From positions 79,705-143,704 of the forward strand of contig NZ_JBHSMA010000014.1 of the NCBI RefSeq assembly GCF_042655385.1: 64,000 bases of DNA, read 5' to 3'. The notes beneath the pieces were generated by a model. The model was not told the DNA's origin and searched no databases. It was given only the letters and a program-made list of their open reading frames with translations. The stretch comes from Larkinella bovis (GTDB taxonomy: Bacteria; Bacteroidota; Bacteroidia; Cytophagales; Spirosomataceae). This document shows positions 51,728-60,321 of this stretch, piece after piece (the stretch's first letter is position 1; each line of letters begins with the position of its first letter). The position numbers and the translations under genes were made by a program.

Positions 51728-53689
51728 CTTGAACTGCTTTCCTTCAGTGATCCCTTTCCAGGTATCGGTCCGGAACGGAACGGCCGGAAAACCGTCCTTA
51801 TTGTAGAGATTGACTTCTCCGTTATCGTCCGCCCAGCCGTAATGTACCGAAACCGGATTCGGTACTTCGTTGGCATACACCACCACCTTATCGCCCTGGA
51901 TTTCGGCTTTGGCCCAGTGAAATTTCTGGTCGGCTCCCGCAATTTCGAACCCTTTCAGGTACCCATATTTATCGGAAGCCACCAACCCGCTTCCTACGTG
52001 ATCGAACGTCAGAACCGCTTTGTTGCCACTTACTTCCATCGACTTGAAAACCGGCCCGGAATACACCCGGTTTTGGCCGTAGACGGTTTTTAAGGCGTTT
52101 ATGGCCAGTCGTTTACCCACGTCCTGCTTGTTTTTGGGGTGAATATCTTTCGATTCGCCAATGTCCGAGGTCACGGCCATGCCGGTATTGGGCAGGCTGA
52201 GGGTCATCGTCTGGGCTTCCCGCAGTTCGGCCCAGGTGCTGCCATTGGCGCTGGTGCCGTTGGCCGCATTGAAACTGGCCAGTTGAACGAACAGGAACGG
52301 AAAATCGCCCTGCCCCCAGCGGCTGCGCCAGTCGTTGATCATCAGCGGAAACGTTTTGCGGTATTGGTAGGCTCGGCCCGCGTTGGTTTCACCCTGGTAC
52401 CAGATAGCCCCTTCGATGGCGTACGGAATCAGGGGGGCAATCATGGCGTTGTACAGAATCGTACCGGTCAGGTTGGGGTTGATCAGCGGGGCATTACGGC
52501 TGTAATCGGCTACCCGGTATTTCCAGTCACCCGCCAGCGACAGGTCTTTGCCGTGGCCCGACAGTTTCAGTTGCTCTTCCTTTCCCGAAAAACCGCCCCC
52601 ACCGCCGAGGTCGTCCACCCGTACGGCGATGATATTCCGACCGGCTTTGAGGGTTCCCGCGGGTATGGTATAACTCCGTTGGATGCCTTTATCCCCTGTA
52701 CTGCCCACTTTAACGCCGTTGACATAGGTTTCGTCGGCATCGTCGATCGTCCCTAACTGAAGGGTCATCTCTTTTCCGGCCAGTTCTACGGGTACCGTAA
52801 GGTCCCGGCGGAACCATACGACACCGTCAAAACCGGGAATGGCTTTGCGGTCGAAAAGATCGGGCAGGCGCAGCGTCTGCCAGCTGGCGTCGTTAAAATC
52901 CGCCCACGACCATTGGTTCACTTCGTCGGCATTCGGTAAATTACCCTGCAATTTCGTGATCTGGGTCTGCAACTGGTCCATGCGCTGTTTCTTCACATCG
53001 TCGAGGGTTTTCGGCATACTGGCGACTACCGGTTTGAATTCGTCGAAGGAGTCCATGGCTTCGCGGCTCGTCCAGGATTCCGACTGCGTTCCGCCCCAGG
53101 ACGTATTGAGGAGGCCAATCGGAATGTTCGGGAGTTCCTTTTGCAATTCGCGGGCGAAAAAATAGCCGACGGCCGTAAAATCACCGGCGGTTTCGGGGGT
53201 ACAACGTTTCCATTCGCCCCCCATGATATCGTCTTTAGGCGCCAGGCTGAGGTCGTGTGGCACTTTGAAATGGCGAATTTGCGGGTAATTGGCCTCACTG
53301 ATTTCTTTGGCCGCATCCCGCGACGCTTTGAGGGGCCATTCCATGTTCGACTGCCCCGAACAGATCCAGACGTCACCCACCAGCACATCGTCGTAGGCGA
53401 CCGTATTTTTCTTGCCCTGAACCGTCATCGTATACGGCCCACCGGCTTCGGTCGGGTCCAGCCGAACCGTCCACTTCCCGCTTTTGTCGGCCTTGACGGT
53501 TTTGGTCTGGTTGTTGAAGTGGACGGTTACTTTCTCGCCGGGATCGGCCCAGCCCCAAACCGGGACCGGTTTCCGGCGCTGCAAGACCATGTGGGAACTA
53601 AAAACTTTGGGCAACCGAACCTCGGCCCACGTTTGCAAAGCCATCAGGATAAACCCCATACTGGCCGCGTAACGAACAAAGCGTAACAT
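51725..53689 (-). CDS. Exported sialate O-acetylesterase
   Basis: The 654-residue protein has a signal peptide (AASMGFILMALQTWA) and SGNH/GDSL-type esterase features. ICSGQSNMEWPL contains the nucleophile Ser, SWGGTQSESW is the oxyanion Gly block, and DIGESKDIHPKNKQDVG supplies the catalytic Asp and His. A galactose-binding-like jelly-roll insert lies between (residues ~240-390). It would remove acetyl groups from sialic acids or acetylated polysaccharides. No other sialic acid or carbohydrate-degradation gene is adjacent, so the native substrate may be a plant-type acetylated glycan. Confidence 0.9.
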   Translation of the reverse strand: MLRFVRYAASMGFILMALQTWAEVRLPKVFSSHMVLQRRKPVPVWGWADPGEKVTVHFNNQTKTVKADKSGKWTVRLDPTEAGGPYTMTVQGKKNTVAYDDVLVGDVWICSGQSNMEWPLKASRDAAKEISEANYPQIRHFKVPHDLSLAPKDDIMGGEWKRCTPETAGDFTAVGYFFARELQKELPNIPIGLLNTSWGGTQSESWTSREAMDSFDEFKPVVASMPKTLDDVKKQRMDQLQTQITKLQGNLPNADEVNQWSWADFNDASWQTLRLPDLFDRKAIPGFDGVVWFRRDLTVPVELAGKEMTLQLGTIDDADETYVNGVKVGSTGDKGIQRSYTIPAGTLKAGRNIIAVRVDDLGGGGGFSGKEEQLKLSGHGKDLSLAGDWKYRVADYSRNAPLINPNLTGTILYNAMIAPLIPYAIEGAIWYQGETNAGRAYQYRKTFPLMINDWRSRWGQGDFPFLFVQLASFNAANGTSANGSTWAELREAQTMTLSLPNTGMAVTSDIGESKDIHPKNKQDVGKRLAINALKTVYGQNRVYSGPVFKSMEVSGNKAVLTFDHVGSGLVASDKYGYLKGFEIAGADQKFHWAKAEIQGDKVVVYANEVPNPVSVHYGWADDNGEVNLYNKDGFPAVPFRTDTWKGITEGKQFK

Positions 53690-53780
53690 ATCGAATGGAT
53701 TTAGGAAAAGGAATTTGAGGAAAAAAGCTTGATTCGGGCGGAAAAATACGGATATTTAGCCGAACGTGTTTATCACCTTG

Positions 53781-54026
53781 ATGAAGCTTGAAGATTTTCT
53801 GACGCTCCCCCACGACCATCAGCAGGAACAACTCTGGTTCCGGGGATCGGTTTTGGCCAATCGCTACGAAGAGGCCCATGTTTTTCTGCTGTACGCGCTG
53901 GATCTTTTTTACGTCGAATTGCAGTACGATGCGGTCGGCAGCCGGCTCCTGCGGTTATCCGCTTTTACCTCCACCGAACCGCTGATGCCGTACCTGCCGT
54001 TGCTGCCGGATGATTTGCTGAACTAG
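53781..54026 (+). CDS. Small hypothetical protein
   Basis: This 81-residue protein is soluble and has no recognised domain. It is acidic, with a Trp/Phe-rich middle (LWFRGSVLANRYEEAHVFLLYALDLFYVE), and a proline-rich end (LMPYLPLLPDDLL). Either this ATG or the GTG at 53766 could be the start. It lies between a divergent esterase and a plus-strand DUF4034-like gene. The length and codon use support a real gene. Confidence 0.6.
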   Translation: MKLEDFLTLPHDHQQEQLWFRGSVLANRYEEAHVFLLYALDLFYVELQYDAVGSRLLRLSAFTSTEPLMPYLPLLPDDLLN

Positions 54027-54110
54027 GCCTGGAATGAGTATAGGGAGGTTTGTCCCCAAGGCCCGGGTAGTAGGTCCAATGCAAGTCATATTGTTTTTCC
54101 ACCTAAACCC

Positions 54111-55040
54111 ATGTCATTTTTTAAAAAACTATTCGGAAATACCGACGACGAGCCGGATGCAACCTTAGGGTATGGTAAAGCAAATGACTTTCGTCAATTA
54201 GTAAGGCAAAGACAATTTGATAAGGCGGAAAAGCTCTATAACCAGGTAGCGTGGGAGGGACGCAGCCTGATCGTTGCCGGGATTTCAGAAGCGGCCGCCT
54301 GTCGGGATTTCATCCGGGAGTGGGTCAAGCAGGTGCCGGATTCATCACTAGCCAACCTATGCAATGGGGTAGTTCATACGCAGATTGCCTGGGAACATCG
54401 AACGAACCAGTTAGCTCATCGGGTAACTGACGATCAGGCGACTCGCTTTTTCGAGCATTTGATGGTTGCCCGTCAATCGTTACAGAAAGCAGAATTTCTA
54501 AATCCCGCCGATCCTACTATACTATCGGCCCTTCTGCCTGTCTATATGGGCCTTGAGCTACCGCTGGAAGAATCCAGGGAGCTATTTGACAGATTGAAGC
54601 AGCTAGAACCAACGCATTTGGGAGGGCACATCGCCCTGATCAATTCGCTTACTCCAAAATGGGGCGGTTCGATTGAAGATATGACCGCCTTTGCTGAAAC
54701 GTATCAAAACGATAGCCCGGTCTTGATTACGCTTGCCCTACTTTCGCTAATCAATCAGTGGGAAAACCATCACTTAGAGGGAGATTATGAGGCTTATAAA
54801 ACATTTTTTCAGTGGGATGAAACGAAAGCTTCCATTAAAAGGCTCTATCAGCAATTTATGGAACAAAATGATACCAGCCTGCTGGCACCCATTGCGCGGA
54901 ATTATTTTGCGTTCGTTCTCATTAAAGCCGGTTTTCGTCAGGATTACCTGGCCGAAGTGAAAAAGCTTCGCGGAAAGATGTATCCATATCCCTGGAAACG
55001 GGTAGGAATAACGACGTATTCGAAGCTATTGACGCTTTAA
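54111..55040 (+). CDS. DUF4034-like protein
   Basis: The 309-residue helical protein has TPR-like repeats. The segments YNQVAWEGRSLIVAGI, ARQSLQKAEFLNPADPTIL and particularly LTPKWGGSIEDMTAFAE are those of DUF4034 proteins, whose role is unknown. It has no signal peptide. Its codons are less GC-rich than those of its neighbours (many AAA, TTA, ATT), which suggests more recent arrival or relaxed codon bias. It is a single gene with a terminator-like hairpin at its end. Similar proteins occur near toxin or effector genes in other bacteria, but none is visible here. Confidence 0.65.
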   Translation: MSFFKKLFGNTDDEPDATLGYGKANDFRQLVRQRQFDKAEKLYNQVAWEGRSLIVAGISEAAACRDFIREWVKQVPDSSLANLCNGVVHTQIAWEHRTNQLAHRVTDDQATRFFEHLMVARQSLQKAEFLNPADPTILSALLPVYMGLELPLEESRELFDRLKQLEPTHLGGHIALINSLTPKWGGSIEDMTAFAETYQNDSPVLITLALLSLINQWENHHLEGDYEAYKTFFQWDETKASIKRLYQQFMEQNDTSLLAPIARNYFAFVLIKAGFRQDYLAEVKKLRGKMYPYPWKRVGITTYSKLLTL

Positions 55041-55065
55041 AGCCTGTTGAGGTACAACTTTCCGT

Positions 55066-55098
55066 CCTGCCGAAGTTCGGGAACGGGTCATCGGCAGG
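55066..55098. terminator. Possible convergent terminator
   Basis: CCTGCCGA (55066-55073) pairs with TCGGCAGG (55091-55098) around 17 bases, just after the DUF4034-like gene; there is no T-run. Confidence 0.4.
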
Positions 55099-55148
55099 AT
55101 AGAAGTAGTTTAGCCATAAAAGTGGGGACATTCGGGAGTGCTCTGCTC

Positions 55149-55733
55149 TCACTCCGGCAAATTATACGCCTTCCGCACCTCCTCGTACTTGCTATAATCG
55201 ATGGCAGCTTTCCGGCCATTGCTGATCTTGTCGGCGGTGACAACCACTATGCGGATGGCTTCAAAATATTCATTGCCGACCTGAAAATTGACCGTCCGGC
55301 GCAGAAACACACCGGCCAGGGTCTGGCTGTTTCCGGGGTAGACAAAAAATGTATACTCATTGCCTTTCAGGGTTTGACCAGGAATCGAAAACCAGAAGTT
55401 ATCTTCTTCGTTATTGGCTTTCGGAACCGATTGTTTGACGTAAACATAAAAGGCACTTTTCTCAACAATGTCACGGGTAATGGCTTGCGGCAGCGGCAAC
55501 AACAGGTCGGTCATCCCTTCGTGGCTACGGGCTGTAAAATTAATCTGCTGCACATTGGCCGTCCCGTCGGCCCCTTTGTCACCCTTATCGCCTTTGTCGC
55601 CCTTGGCACCGGTGGCCCCCGCCGGTCCCTGGGGGCCCTGCGGTCCTTCGGGCCCTTCCAGGCTCTGGCAGGAACTGAATACCACACAACTCATCACCCA
55701 GATCGTTACCACGGTGCGTAAATACGTCTTCAT
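55149..55733 (-). CDS. Lipoprotein with collagen-like Gly-X-Y repeats
   Basis: The 194-residue lipoprotein has a signal peptide ending at VVFSSC (lipobox). It then has about eleven uninterrupted Gly-X-Y triplets (GPEGPQGPQGPAGATG followed by GAKGDKGDKGDKGADG), which can form a collagen-like triple helix. The remainder is beta-rich (FVYPGNSQTLAGVFLRRTVNF) and ends with a short helix. Such proteins stand out from the cell surface as trimeric stalks. The 33-residue collagen part is short and could not extend far. The gene is alone, followed by a terminator-like hairpin. Confidence 0.85.
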   Translation of the reverse strand: MKTYLRTVVTIWVMSCVVFSSCQSLEGPEGPQGPQGPAGATGAKGDKGDKGDKGADGTANVQQINFTARSHEGMTDLLLPLPQAITRDIVEKSAFYVYVKQSVPKANNEEDNFWFSIPGQTLKGNEYTFFVYPGNSQTLAGVFLRRTVNFQVGNEYFEAIRIVVVTADKISNGRKAAIDYSKYEEVRKAYNLPE

Positions 55734-55796
55734 ACGGAAATCAGGTTATTTGTTAAAAGCTAAAGTTCGAAATTTAGGAAAAAACCGCCCGTTTTC

Positions 55797-56909
55797 TTAT
55801 TCACTCCGCGTTTCGGATTCGGAATACACCACGTATTCGAGCAGCAGGGCGAGCGAATGGGCTTCGCAGGTCCAGTCCATCCGGACCAGCCGGGAACGCG
55901 CCATTCGGTTGAGCAACGGATTCTGGGAGGCCGTCAGCATACCGGCGATGAAGAAGGAATAGGTTTGGATTTCCTCCGTTGGAATGGCCGCCACGTCGAT
56001 GCGGGGCGGTTTTTCGCCCAGTTGTAACAGTGACGTGGACACAATCACCCGGTCCAGAACGGGCAGGTCCTCAGCCAGCAACTCGTACGCATCCCGAATC
56101 AGGTGAGGGCGAATCGGCTCCAGGGGTTCGGGCCGGAAAGCCGCCAGAAAACCGGCAATGTGGTACAGAATCAGGGCCGCCCGCGGGTACGAATGCGAAC
56201 AGCGAAACGGGTCGGTGCGGTAATACCCTTTTTCGACGACCGACCGGATGAACGTCAGGCTGTCGTAATCGTGTTCATTGAGGGGCAACTGGTAGTGGTA
56301 AATGCAAAAAAGCAAATTGCACAGGACGCTGACGTCGAACTCGACCGGCATGTTTTTGCCGAACCAGGTCGAATACGCCTTTAAATGCACGTACTCGGGA
56401 TAGCTGTCTTCCACCTGCCGCGTCGCCAGATTGGCGTGTTGCGTCAGTTTGTGTTTGAGCCAGCGCAGATCGTCGGGCGAGGGGTTGCCGGTCAGGTAAA
56501 TCATGGCCGTATCATCGGCGTCGTCGGGCAGGCGGAAATGCTCGATGCGGTGAAGAAACCGTCCGTTCGGGAAGTGGCCGGAAGGGCGGCCTTTCCGGGG
56601 CGTTTTGTAAAAATTATAGGTCTTTAATCCGTCTTTGTTCTGAAAATCCGGGTAATGCCGGACAGCGGCCCGGACAATGTCGTCTATTTTTTTCTGAAAA
56701 ACCGGGGCCAGCCGCGACCGGACTTGTTGCAGAACAAAAACCGTAATGGCCGTAAAAAACACATTGGTATCCGGGCGGTGATAACCGAGCACGAGCGGAT
56801 TCATGCGGTACGAAGGCAGTAAACCCGCCGGAAAAAAGGCGGTATTTTCCGCCTGAAGGGCGGAAATTCGATTCAGAACCTGTTCGACAAAGGTGGTACG
56901 ATCAACCAT
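55797..56909 (-). CDS. Hypothetical helical protein with DxDDTA motif (terpene-cyclase-like)
   Basis: This 370-residue soluble protein has no signal peptide and is rich in alpha helices of the kind seen in alpha/alpha barrel enzymes. At about residues 136-143 it carries LPDDADDTAMIYL, which reproduces the DxDDTA general-acid motif of class II terpene cyclases (squalene-hopene cyclase, copalyl diphosphate synthase). The rest does not show the QW repeats of squalene cyclases, and the protein is about half their length. It could be a single-domain cyclase, a sugar-processing alpha/alpha enzyme, or a coincidence. The ATG at 56909 is preferred. A TATTTTTG box (56916-56923) lies only six bases upstream, so the transcript may be leaderless. 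Confidence 0.7.
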   Translation of the reverse strand: MVDRTTFVEQVLNRISALQAENTAFFPAGLLPSYRMNPLVLGYHRPDTNVFFTAITVFVLQQVRSRLAPVFQKKIDDIVRAAVRHYPDFQNKDGLKTYNFYKTPRKGRPSGHFPNGRFLHRIEHFRLPDDADDTAMIYLTGNPSPDDLRWLKHKLTQHANLATRQVEDSYPEYVHLKAYSTWFGKNMPVEFDVSVLCNLLFCIYHYQLPLNEHDYDSLTFIRSVVEKGYYRTDPFRCSHSYPRAALILYHIAGFLAAFRPEPLEPIRPHLIRDAYELLAEDLPVLDRVIVSTSLLQLGEKPPRIDVAAIPTEEIQTYSFFIAGMLTASQNPLLNRMARSRLVRMDWTCEAHSLALLLEYVVYSESETRSE

Positions 56910-57079
56910 ATCGCCCAAAAATACGGCATCTCTTCACAACTTTGGCGCTTTCGGCGACAGGTGTCCCTTCATAATTTCGAACCGCCATCTTTTAACCACT
57001 TTTTTCCATTCATCCGGTAAGTTCTTGCAACCACCCGCCGTTCTCCGTAGTTTCGTCTCTACGACAGTCCTTTAAGAAG

Positions 57080-57694
57080 ATGACACCTTTTCGAAAATAC
57101 ACCATTTTACGCCGGGTCAAAGACATTACGCTCGGTACCACCCTGACGCTCGCCTTGTTGAACGGTTCGGCGGTTTTGCAAAGTTGTGGCGGTTCGAATG
57201 ACTCGGAAACCGAGCAGGCCGATGGTTCCGGCGCATCGGAGCGTTTTGGAAAAGGCGTTCGGACCTATATTACCGAAACCAGTCCCGGTAATTTTAAAAT
57301 AACCGACGAAGTTGAAGTTGATCCGAAACAGGCCGGGGCCATTGTGAACTACGCCGACGGCCACCGCGACACGCTCAGCGTGGATGCGGCCCGGCGACTG
57401 GTGCAATCCGATTCGTCAACCCGGCAGTATTTTAATAATCCGTCGGCTTATCACCACCAAAGTGGTTTGTCCAACGTCCTGCTCTGGGGCACGCTGGGCT
57501 ACATGCTGGGCCGGTCGAACAATTCCGGTTTTGCAAACGATTCCCGTTACCGATCCGGGGTGTATAACAACCCGCAAACCTTTGAACGGGCAAATCGCAT
57601 CGGTGAGAACGTACAGAAGTCGCGGATCAGCCGCCCGTCGGGCGGTCGCAGCGGCTTCTTTGGCGGAGGGCGTTCGCGCGGGTTTTCGTCGTAA
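57080..57694 (+). CDS. Hypothetical exported protein with Gly/Arg/Ser-rich tail
   Basis: The 204-residue protein starts with a basic N-terminus and a hydrophobic stretch (GTTLTLALLNGSAVLQSCGG) that looks like a lipoprotein signal (Cys about residue 37). DEVEVDPKQAGAIVNYADGHRDTL is a conserved-looking middle. The end is low complexity and rich in Ser, Arg and Gly (SRISRPSGGRSGFFGGG). I recognise no family. It is followed by another lipoprotein gene on the same strand after 39 bases, and the two probably form one transcript. Confidence 0.6.
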   Translation: MTPFRKYTILRRVKDITLGTTLTLALLNGSAVLQSCGGSNDSETEQADGSGASERFGKGVRTYITETSPGNFKITDEVEVDPKQAGAIVNYADGHRDTLSVDAARRLVQSDSSTRQYFNNPSAYHHQSGLSNVLLWGTLGYMLGRSNNSGFANDSRYRSGVYNNPQTFERANRIGENVQKSRISRPSGGRSGFFGGGRSRGFSS

Positions 57695-57733
57695 CATTCC
57701 GACTACCAAACGTAACCGACCAATCTATATTCT

Positions 57734-58297
57734 ATGAGGTATACCTGTACCCGTTTTGCGGTGTTGATAGCCGCGCTTTTTTTGAATGCCTGCCAGACTA
57801 ATCAACAATCATCGGAGGCTACGAAACCAGCGGACAGTACGGAAATGACGACCAACCGCCCGGATTCGGAGCAGGATGCGACGCCCAGCGACTGGCTGGC
57901 CAAACTGATGGGGCCAAACGACGGTTTGTTTCGGGGCGTCAAGCTGGGTGATGCGGTTTCGGATGTGAAAGCGAAAGAAGAAGCCGAACCGTTTGAAGAA
58001 GATGCCGATCACCTCGGGTATACCATCGAATACGAAAACCTGGAATCGGTTGATATTCAGTATTTTCTGGATAAAAACAAAAAAGTGTCGGGCATCCAGG
58101 TCGATATTTACCTGAACAACCGGAAATCCGTTGACGAACATACGAAGGAGCTGACAGATTACTTTACCCGTCAGTACGGCCAACCAGCGCAGCAAAGCTG
58201 GAAGATTGCCGGGAAGGATCGCGTGACGCTCACCGATGTTTCCAAAGGCAAGGATTTCGGGCTGAAACTGACATTCGGCAGCACTCCCGGGGTTTAA
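57734..58297 (+). CDS. Hypothetical lipoprotein
   Basis: The 187-residue lipoprotein has the signal RFAVLIAALFLNAC (lipobox Cys about residue 20). The body is acidic and predicted mixed alpha/beta: LMGPNDGLFRGVKLGDAVSDVKAKEE, then LGYTIEYENLESVDIQYFLDKNKKVSGIQVDIYLN. This is similar in style to Cytophagales proteins that measure or bind small ligands, but it is not a recognised family. It follows the gene at 57080 and ends at a perfect palindromic terminator. Confidence 0.6.
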   Translation: MRYTCTRFAVLIAALFLNACQTNQQSSEATKPADSTEMTTNRPDSEQDATPSDWLAKLMGPNDGLFRGVKLGDAVSDVKAKEEAEPFEEDADHLGYTIEYENLESVDIQYFLDKNKKVSGIQVDIYLNNRKSVDEHTKELTDYFTRQYGQPAQQSWKIAGKDRVTLTDVSKGKDFGLKLTFGSTPGV

Positions 58298-58311
58298 AGC
58301 CGCCTGAAAGC

Positions 58312-58357
58312 ATTCGGGGTGTCAGCCGGTTTTTGAAAACCGGCTGACACCCCGAAT
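58312..58357. terminator. Perfect 22-bp inverted repeat, bidirectional terminator
   Basis: The 22-base arms at 58312-58333 and 58336-58357 are exact complements with only a two-base gap. The repeat lies between convergent genes (a lipoprotein and ilvE). The centre carries T/A runs, so it can work in both directions. Confidence 0.8.
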
Positions 58358-58379
58358 CAAAATCCGTCTTGCGGACGCG

Positions 58380-59450
58380 TTAGATTTTATACATCCAGCC
58401 GAAGGTATCTTCAACTTTACCGGTGCGTACATCGCTCAGGTAATCGAAAATTCGTTTGGCCAGGGAGCTTTCAGCCGGAACTTCGTTCAGCATATAGTCT
58501 TTTCCCTCGAAACCGATCAGCGAGTAGGGCGAAACCACCACGGCGGTTCCGGCACCAAACGCTTCGGTCAGTCGACCGCTTTCAATGCCTTCGATCACTT
58601 CCTGAACCGATACTTTCCGCTCTTCGACCTCAATACCCCAGCTCCGGACAGCCTGTACGATGCTATCGCGGGTGACGCCTTTCAGAATCGAATCGGAGGT
58701 AGCCGGTGTTACCAGTTTTCCGTCGATGACGAACATGATGTTCATTGTACCCGATTCTTCGATGTATTTGTGTTCAACGGCATCGGTCCACATCAACTGG
58801 TCGTAACCGGCCTGTTGCGCCAGCAGCGTCGGGTACATTGATCCGGCGTAGTTGCCCGCACACTTGGCGTAGCCCACGCCACCCGGTGCCGACCGGATGT
58901 ACTCGGTTTCAACTTTCAGTTTCGGCGGTTTGGTATAATAGGCCCCCACCGGGCAGGTGAAAATACAAAACCGGTAGGTTTTGGAAGGAGCCACGCCCAA
59001 ATAGGTATCGGTTCCGAACATGTAAGGCCGGATGTACAGCGAGCTGTCGGGGGTATTGGGCACCCAGTCGGCATCGATCCGCAGCAGCGCTTCCAGCCCC
59101 CCCATGAAAACCTCTTCCGGAATTGTCGCCATGCACATCCGCTTGGCCGATTCGTTCATCCGTTTCCAGTTTTCCTGCGGGCGGAACAGCAGCACTTCAC
59201 CCGCTTCATTTTTATAGGCTTTCATGCCCTCGAAAATCGACTGACCGTAGTGCAGGGACGATAGCGCCGGGCTGAAGGTAAATTCACTGAATGGCACCAC
59301 TTGCAGGTTTTGCCATTGTCCGTCCACAAAGTCGGCCACGAACATATGGTCCGAAAAATGCTTGCCAAACGGCAGGTTGTTGAAATCGACCTCCTCGATC
59401 CGGGAGCGTTCGGTTTTCCTTAGCGCGATGTTTACTAACTCGGTCGTCAT
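58380..59450 (-). CDS. ilvE: Branched-chain amino acid aminotransferase
   Basis: The 356-residue fold-type IV aminotransferase of the eukaryote-like BCAT2 group has FGKHFSDHMF near the start, ALSSLHYGQSIFEGMKAYK, a PLP Lys in CAGNYAGSM...EHKYIEESGTMNIMF context, and GAGTAVVVSPYSLIGF near the end. It exchanges amino groups between glutamate and the keto acids of valine, leucine and isoleucine. The start at 59450 (MTTELVNIALRKTERSR) is preferred over an upstream in-frame codon at 59474. A perfect promoter lies upstream (59506-59537). Confidence 0.95.
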   Translation of the reverse strand: MTTELVNIALRKTERSRIEEVDFNNLPFGKHFSDHMFVADFVDGQWQNLQVVPFSEFTFSPALSSLHYGQSIFEGMKAYKNEAGEVLLFRPQENWKRMNESAKRMCMATIPEEVFMGGLEALLRIDADWVPNTPDSSLYIRPYMFGTDTYLGVAPSKTYRFCIFTCPVGAYYTKPPKLKVETEYIRSAPGGVGYAKCAGNYAGSMYPTLLAQQAGYDQLMWTDAVEHKYIEESGTMNIMFVIDGKLVTPATSDSILKGVTRDSIVQAVRSWGIEVEERKVSVQEVIEGIESGRLTEAFGAGTAVVVSPYSLIGFEGKDYMLNEVPAESSLAKRIFDYLSDVRTGKVEDTFGWMYKI

Positions 59451-59505
59451 AATAGTAGGTAGCAATTCTGGCAACTAAAAATGTCGTCAGCGGGTTGATA
59501 GTCAG

Positions 59506-59537
59506 CAAATGTAGAGAAAACTTCAGGAAGTGTCCAA
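59506..59537 (-). promoter_or_regulatory. Promoter of ilvE (TTGGAC-18-TACATTTG)
   Basis: On the minus strand TTGGAC (59532-59537) precedes TACATTTG (59506-59513) by 18 bases, an exact consensus fit. The -7 box lies 55 bases upstream of the ATG. Confidence 0.75.
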
Positions 59538-59614
59538 TAAAAATTAGTTGTTGTGCTAATTATTTTTTCAGCGGTTTTAATTTTTACAAAATGCCGTGAC
59601 GAACGGTCTTTGGG

Positions 59615-60166
59615 CTACACCCGCGGCTGCCAGACGACCTCTTCCGCCCCGAGTTCCTGCGCCATGCTTCGGCTCAGGACAAATAAATAATCCGACAACC
59701 GGTTGAGGTATTGAATCACCAGCGGATCGACCGGTTCTTCGTCGTTGAGGGCAATCACCAGTCGCTCGGCCCGGCGGCAAACCGTGCGGGCCAGGTGACA
59801 GAACGAAACCGATGGATGACCACCCGGCAGGACAAAAGCCCGCAGCGGAGGGAGTTTGGCGTCCATCGTATCCATGGCCTGTTCGAGCAACGTGACGTCC
59901 GAATCCCGGATGGCGGGCAGCGGTTGGTTGACGGTTTTTTCCGGATCGGTGGCCAGTTCGGCCCCAATCGTAAAAAGCCGGTCCTGAATTTCCTTCAGCA
60001 GGGCTTTCCAGTGTTCGTTCACCGGCTGGTCGCGGACCAAACCGATGAGAACGTTCAATTCATCGACGGTTCCGTACGCATCGATTCGCTGGTGGGCCTT
60101 GCTGACCCGGCGTCCGCCAATCAGCGAAGTCTGGCCCTTATCGCCGGTTTTGGTGTAAATTTTCAT
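59615..60166 (-). CDS. PduO-type cob(I)alamin adenosyltransferase
   Basis: The 183-residue four-helix protein has MKIYTKTGDKGQTSLIGGRRVSKAHQRIDAYGTVDELN, the ATP-binding N-terminus, and FVLPGGHPSVSFCHLARTVCRRAERLV in the middle, all PduO-type features. It adds the adenosyl group of ATP to reduced cobalamin. A cobalamin-dependent enzyme must exist elsewhere, since none is visible here. No cobalamin riboswitch was noticed in the leader. It is followed after 164 bases by ilvE, with separate promoters. Confidence 0.95.
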   Translation of the reverse strand: MKIYTKTGDKGQTSLIGGRRVSKAHQRIDAYGTVDELNVLIGLVRDQPVNEHWKALLKEIQDRLFTIGAELATDPEKTVNQPLPAIRDSDVTLLEQAMDTMDAKLPPLRAFVLPGGHPSVSFCHLARTVCRRAERLVIALNDEEPVDPLVIQYLNRLSDYLFVLSRSMAQELGAEEVVWQPRV

Positions 60167-60248
60167 GGAATAGTCGGCTGCTTTGGTGCAAAGATCAGGA
60201 ATGACCCGCAGAGTTTTTCAAAGAATTCTTCGGTCTAGTTTTAGGCCG

Positions 60249-60282
60249 TTGTGGGAACACTCCGCTGTAGCCCGTACCTTTG
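60249..60282 (+). promoter_or_regulatory. Promoter of the membrane-protein/queA operon (TTGTGG-20-TACCTTTG)
   Basis: TTGTGG (60249-60254) is followed after 20 bases by TACCTTTG (60275-60282), an exact -7 fit, 39 bases upstream of the start at 60322. Confidence 0.6.
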
Positions 60283-60321
60283 CGGGCCAAAACCTGTTCG
60301 CAGGTCAACCAAGCAAGTTTC

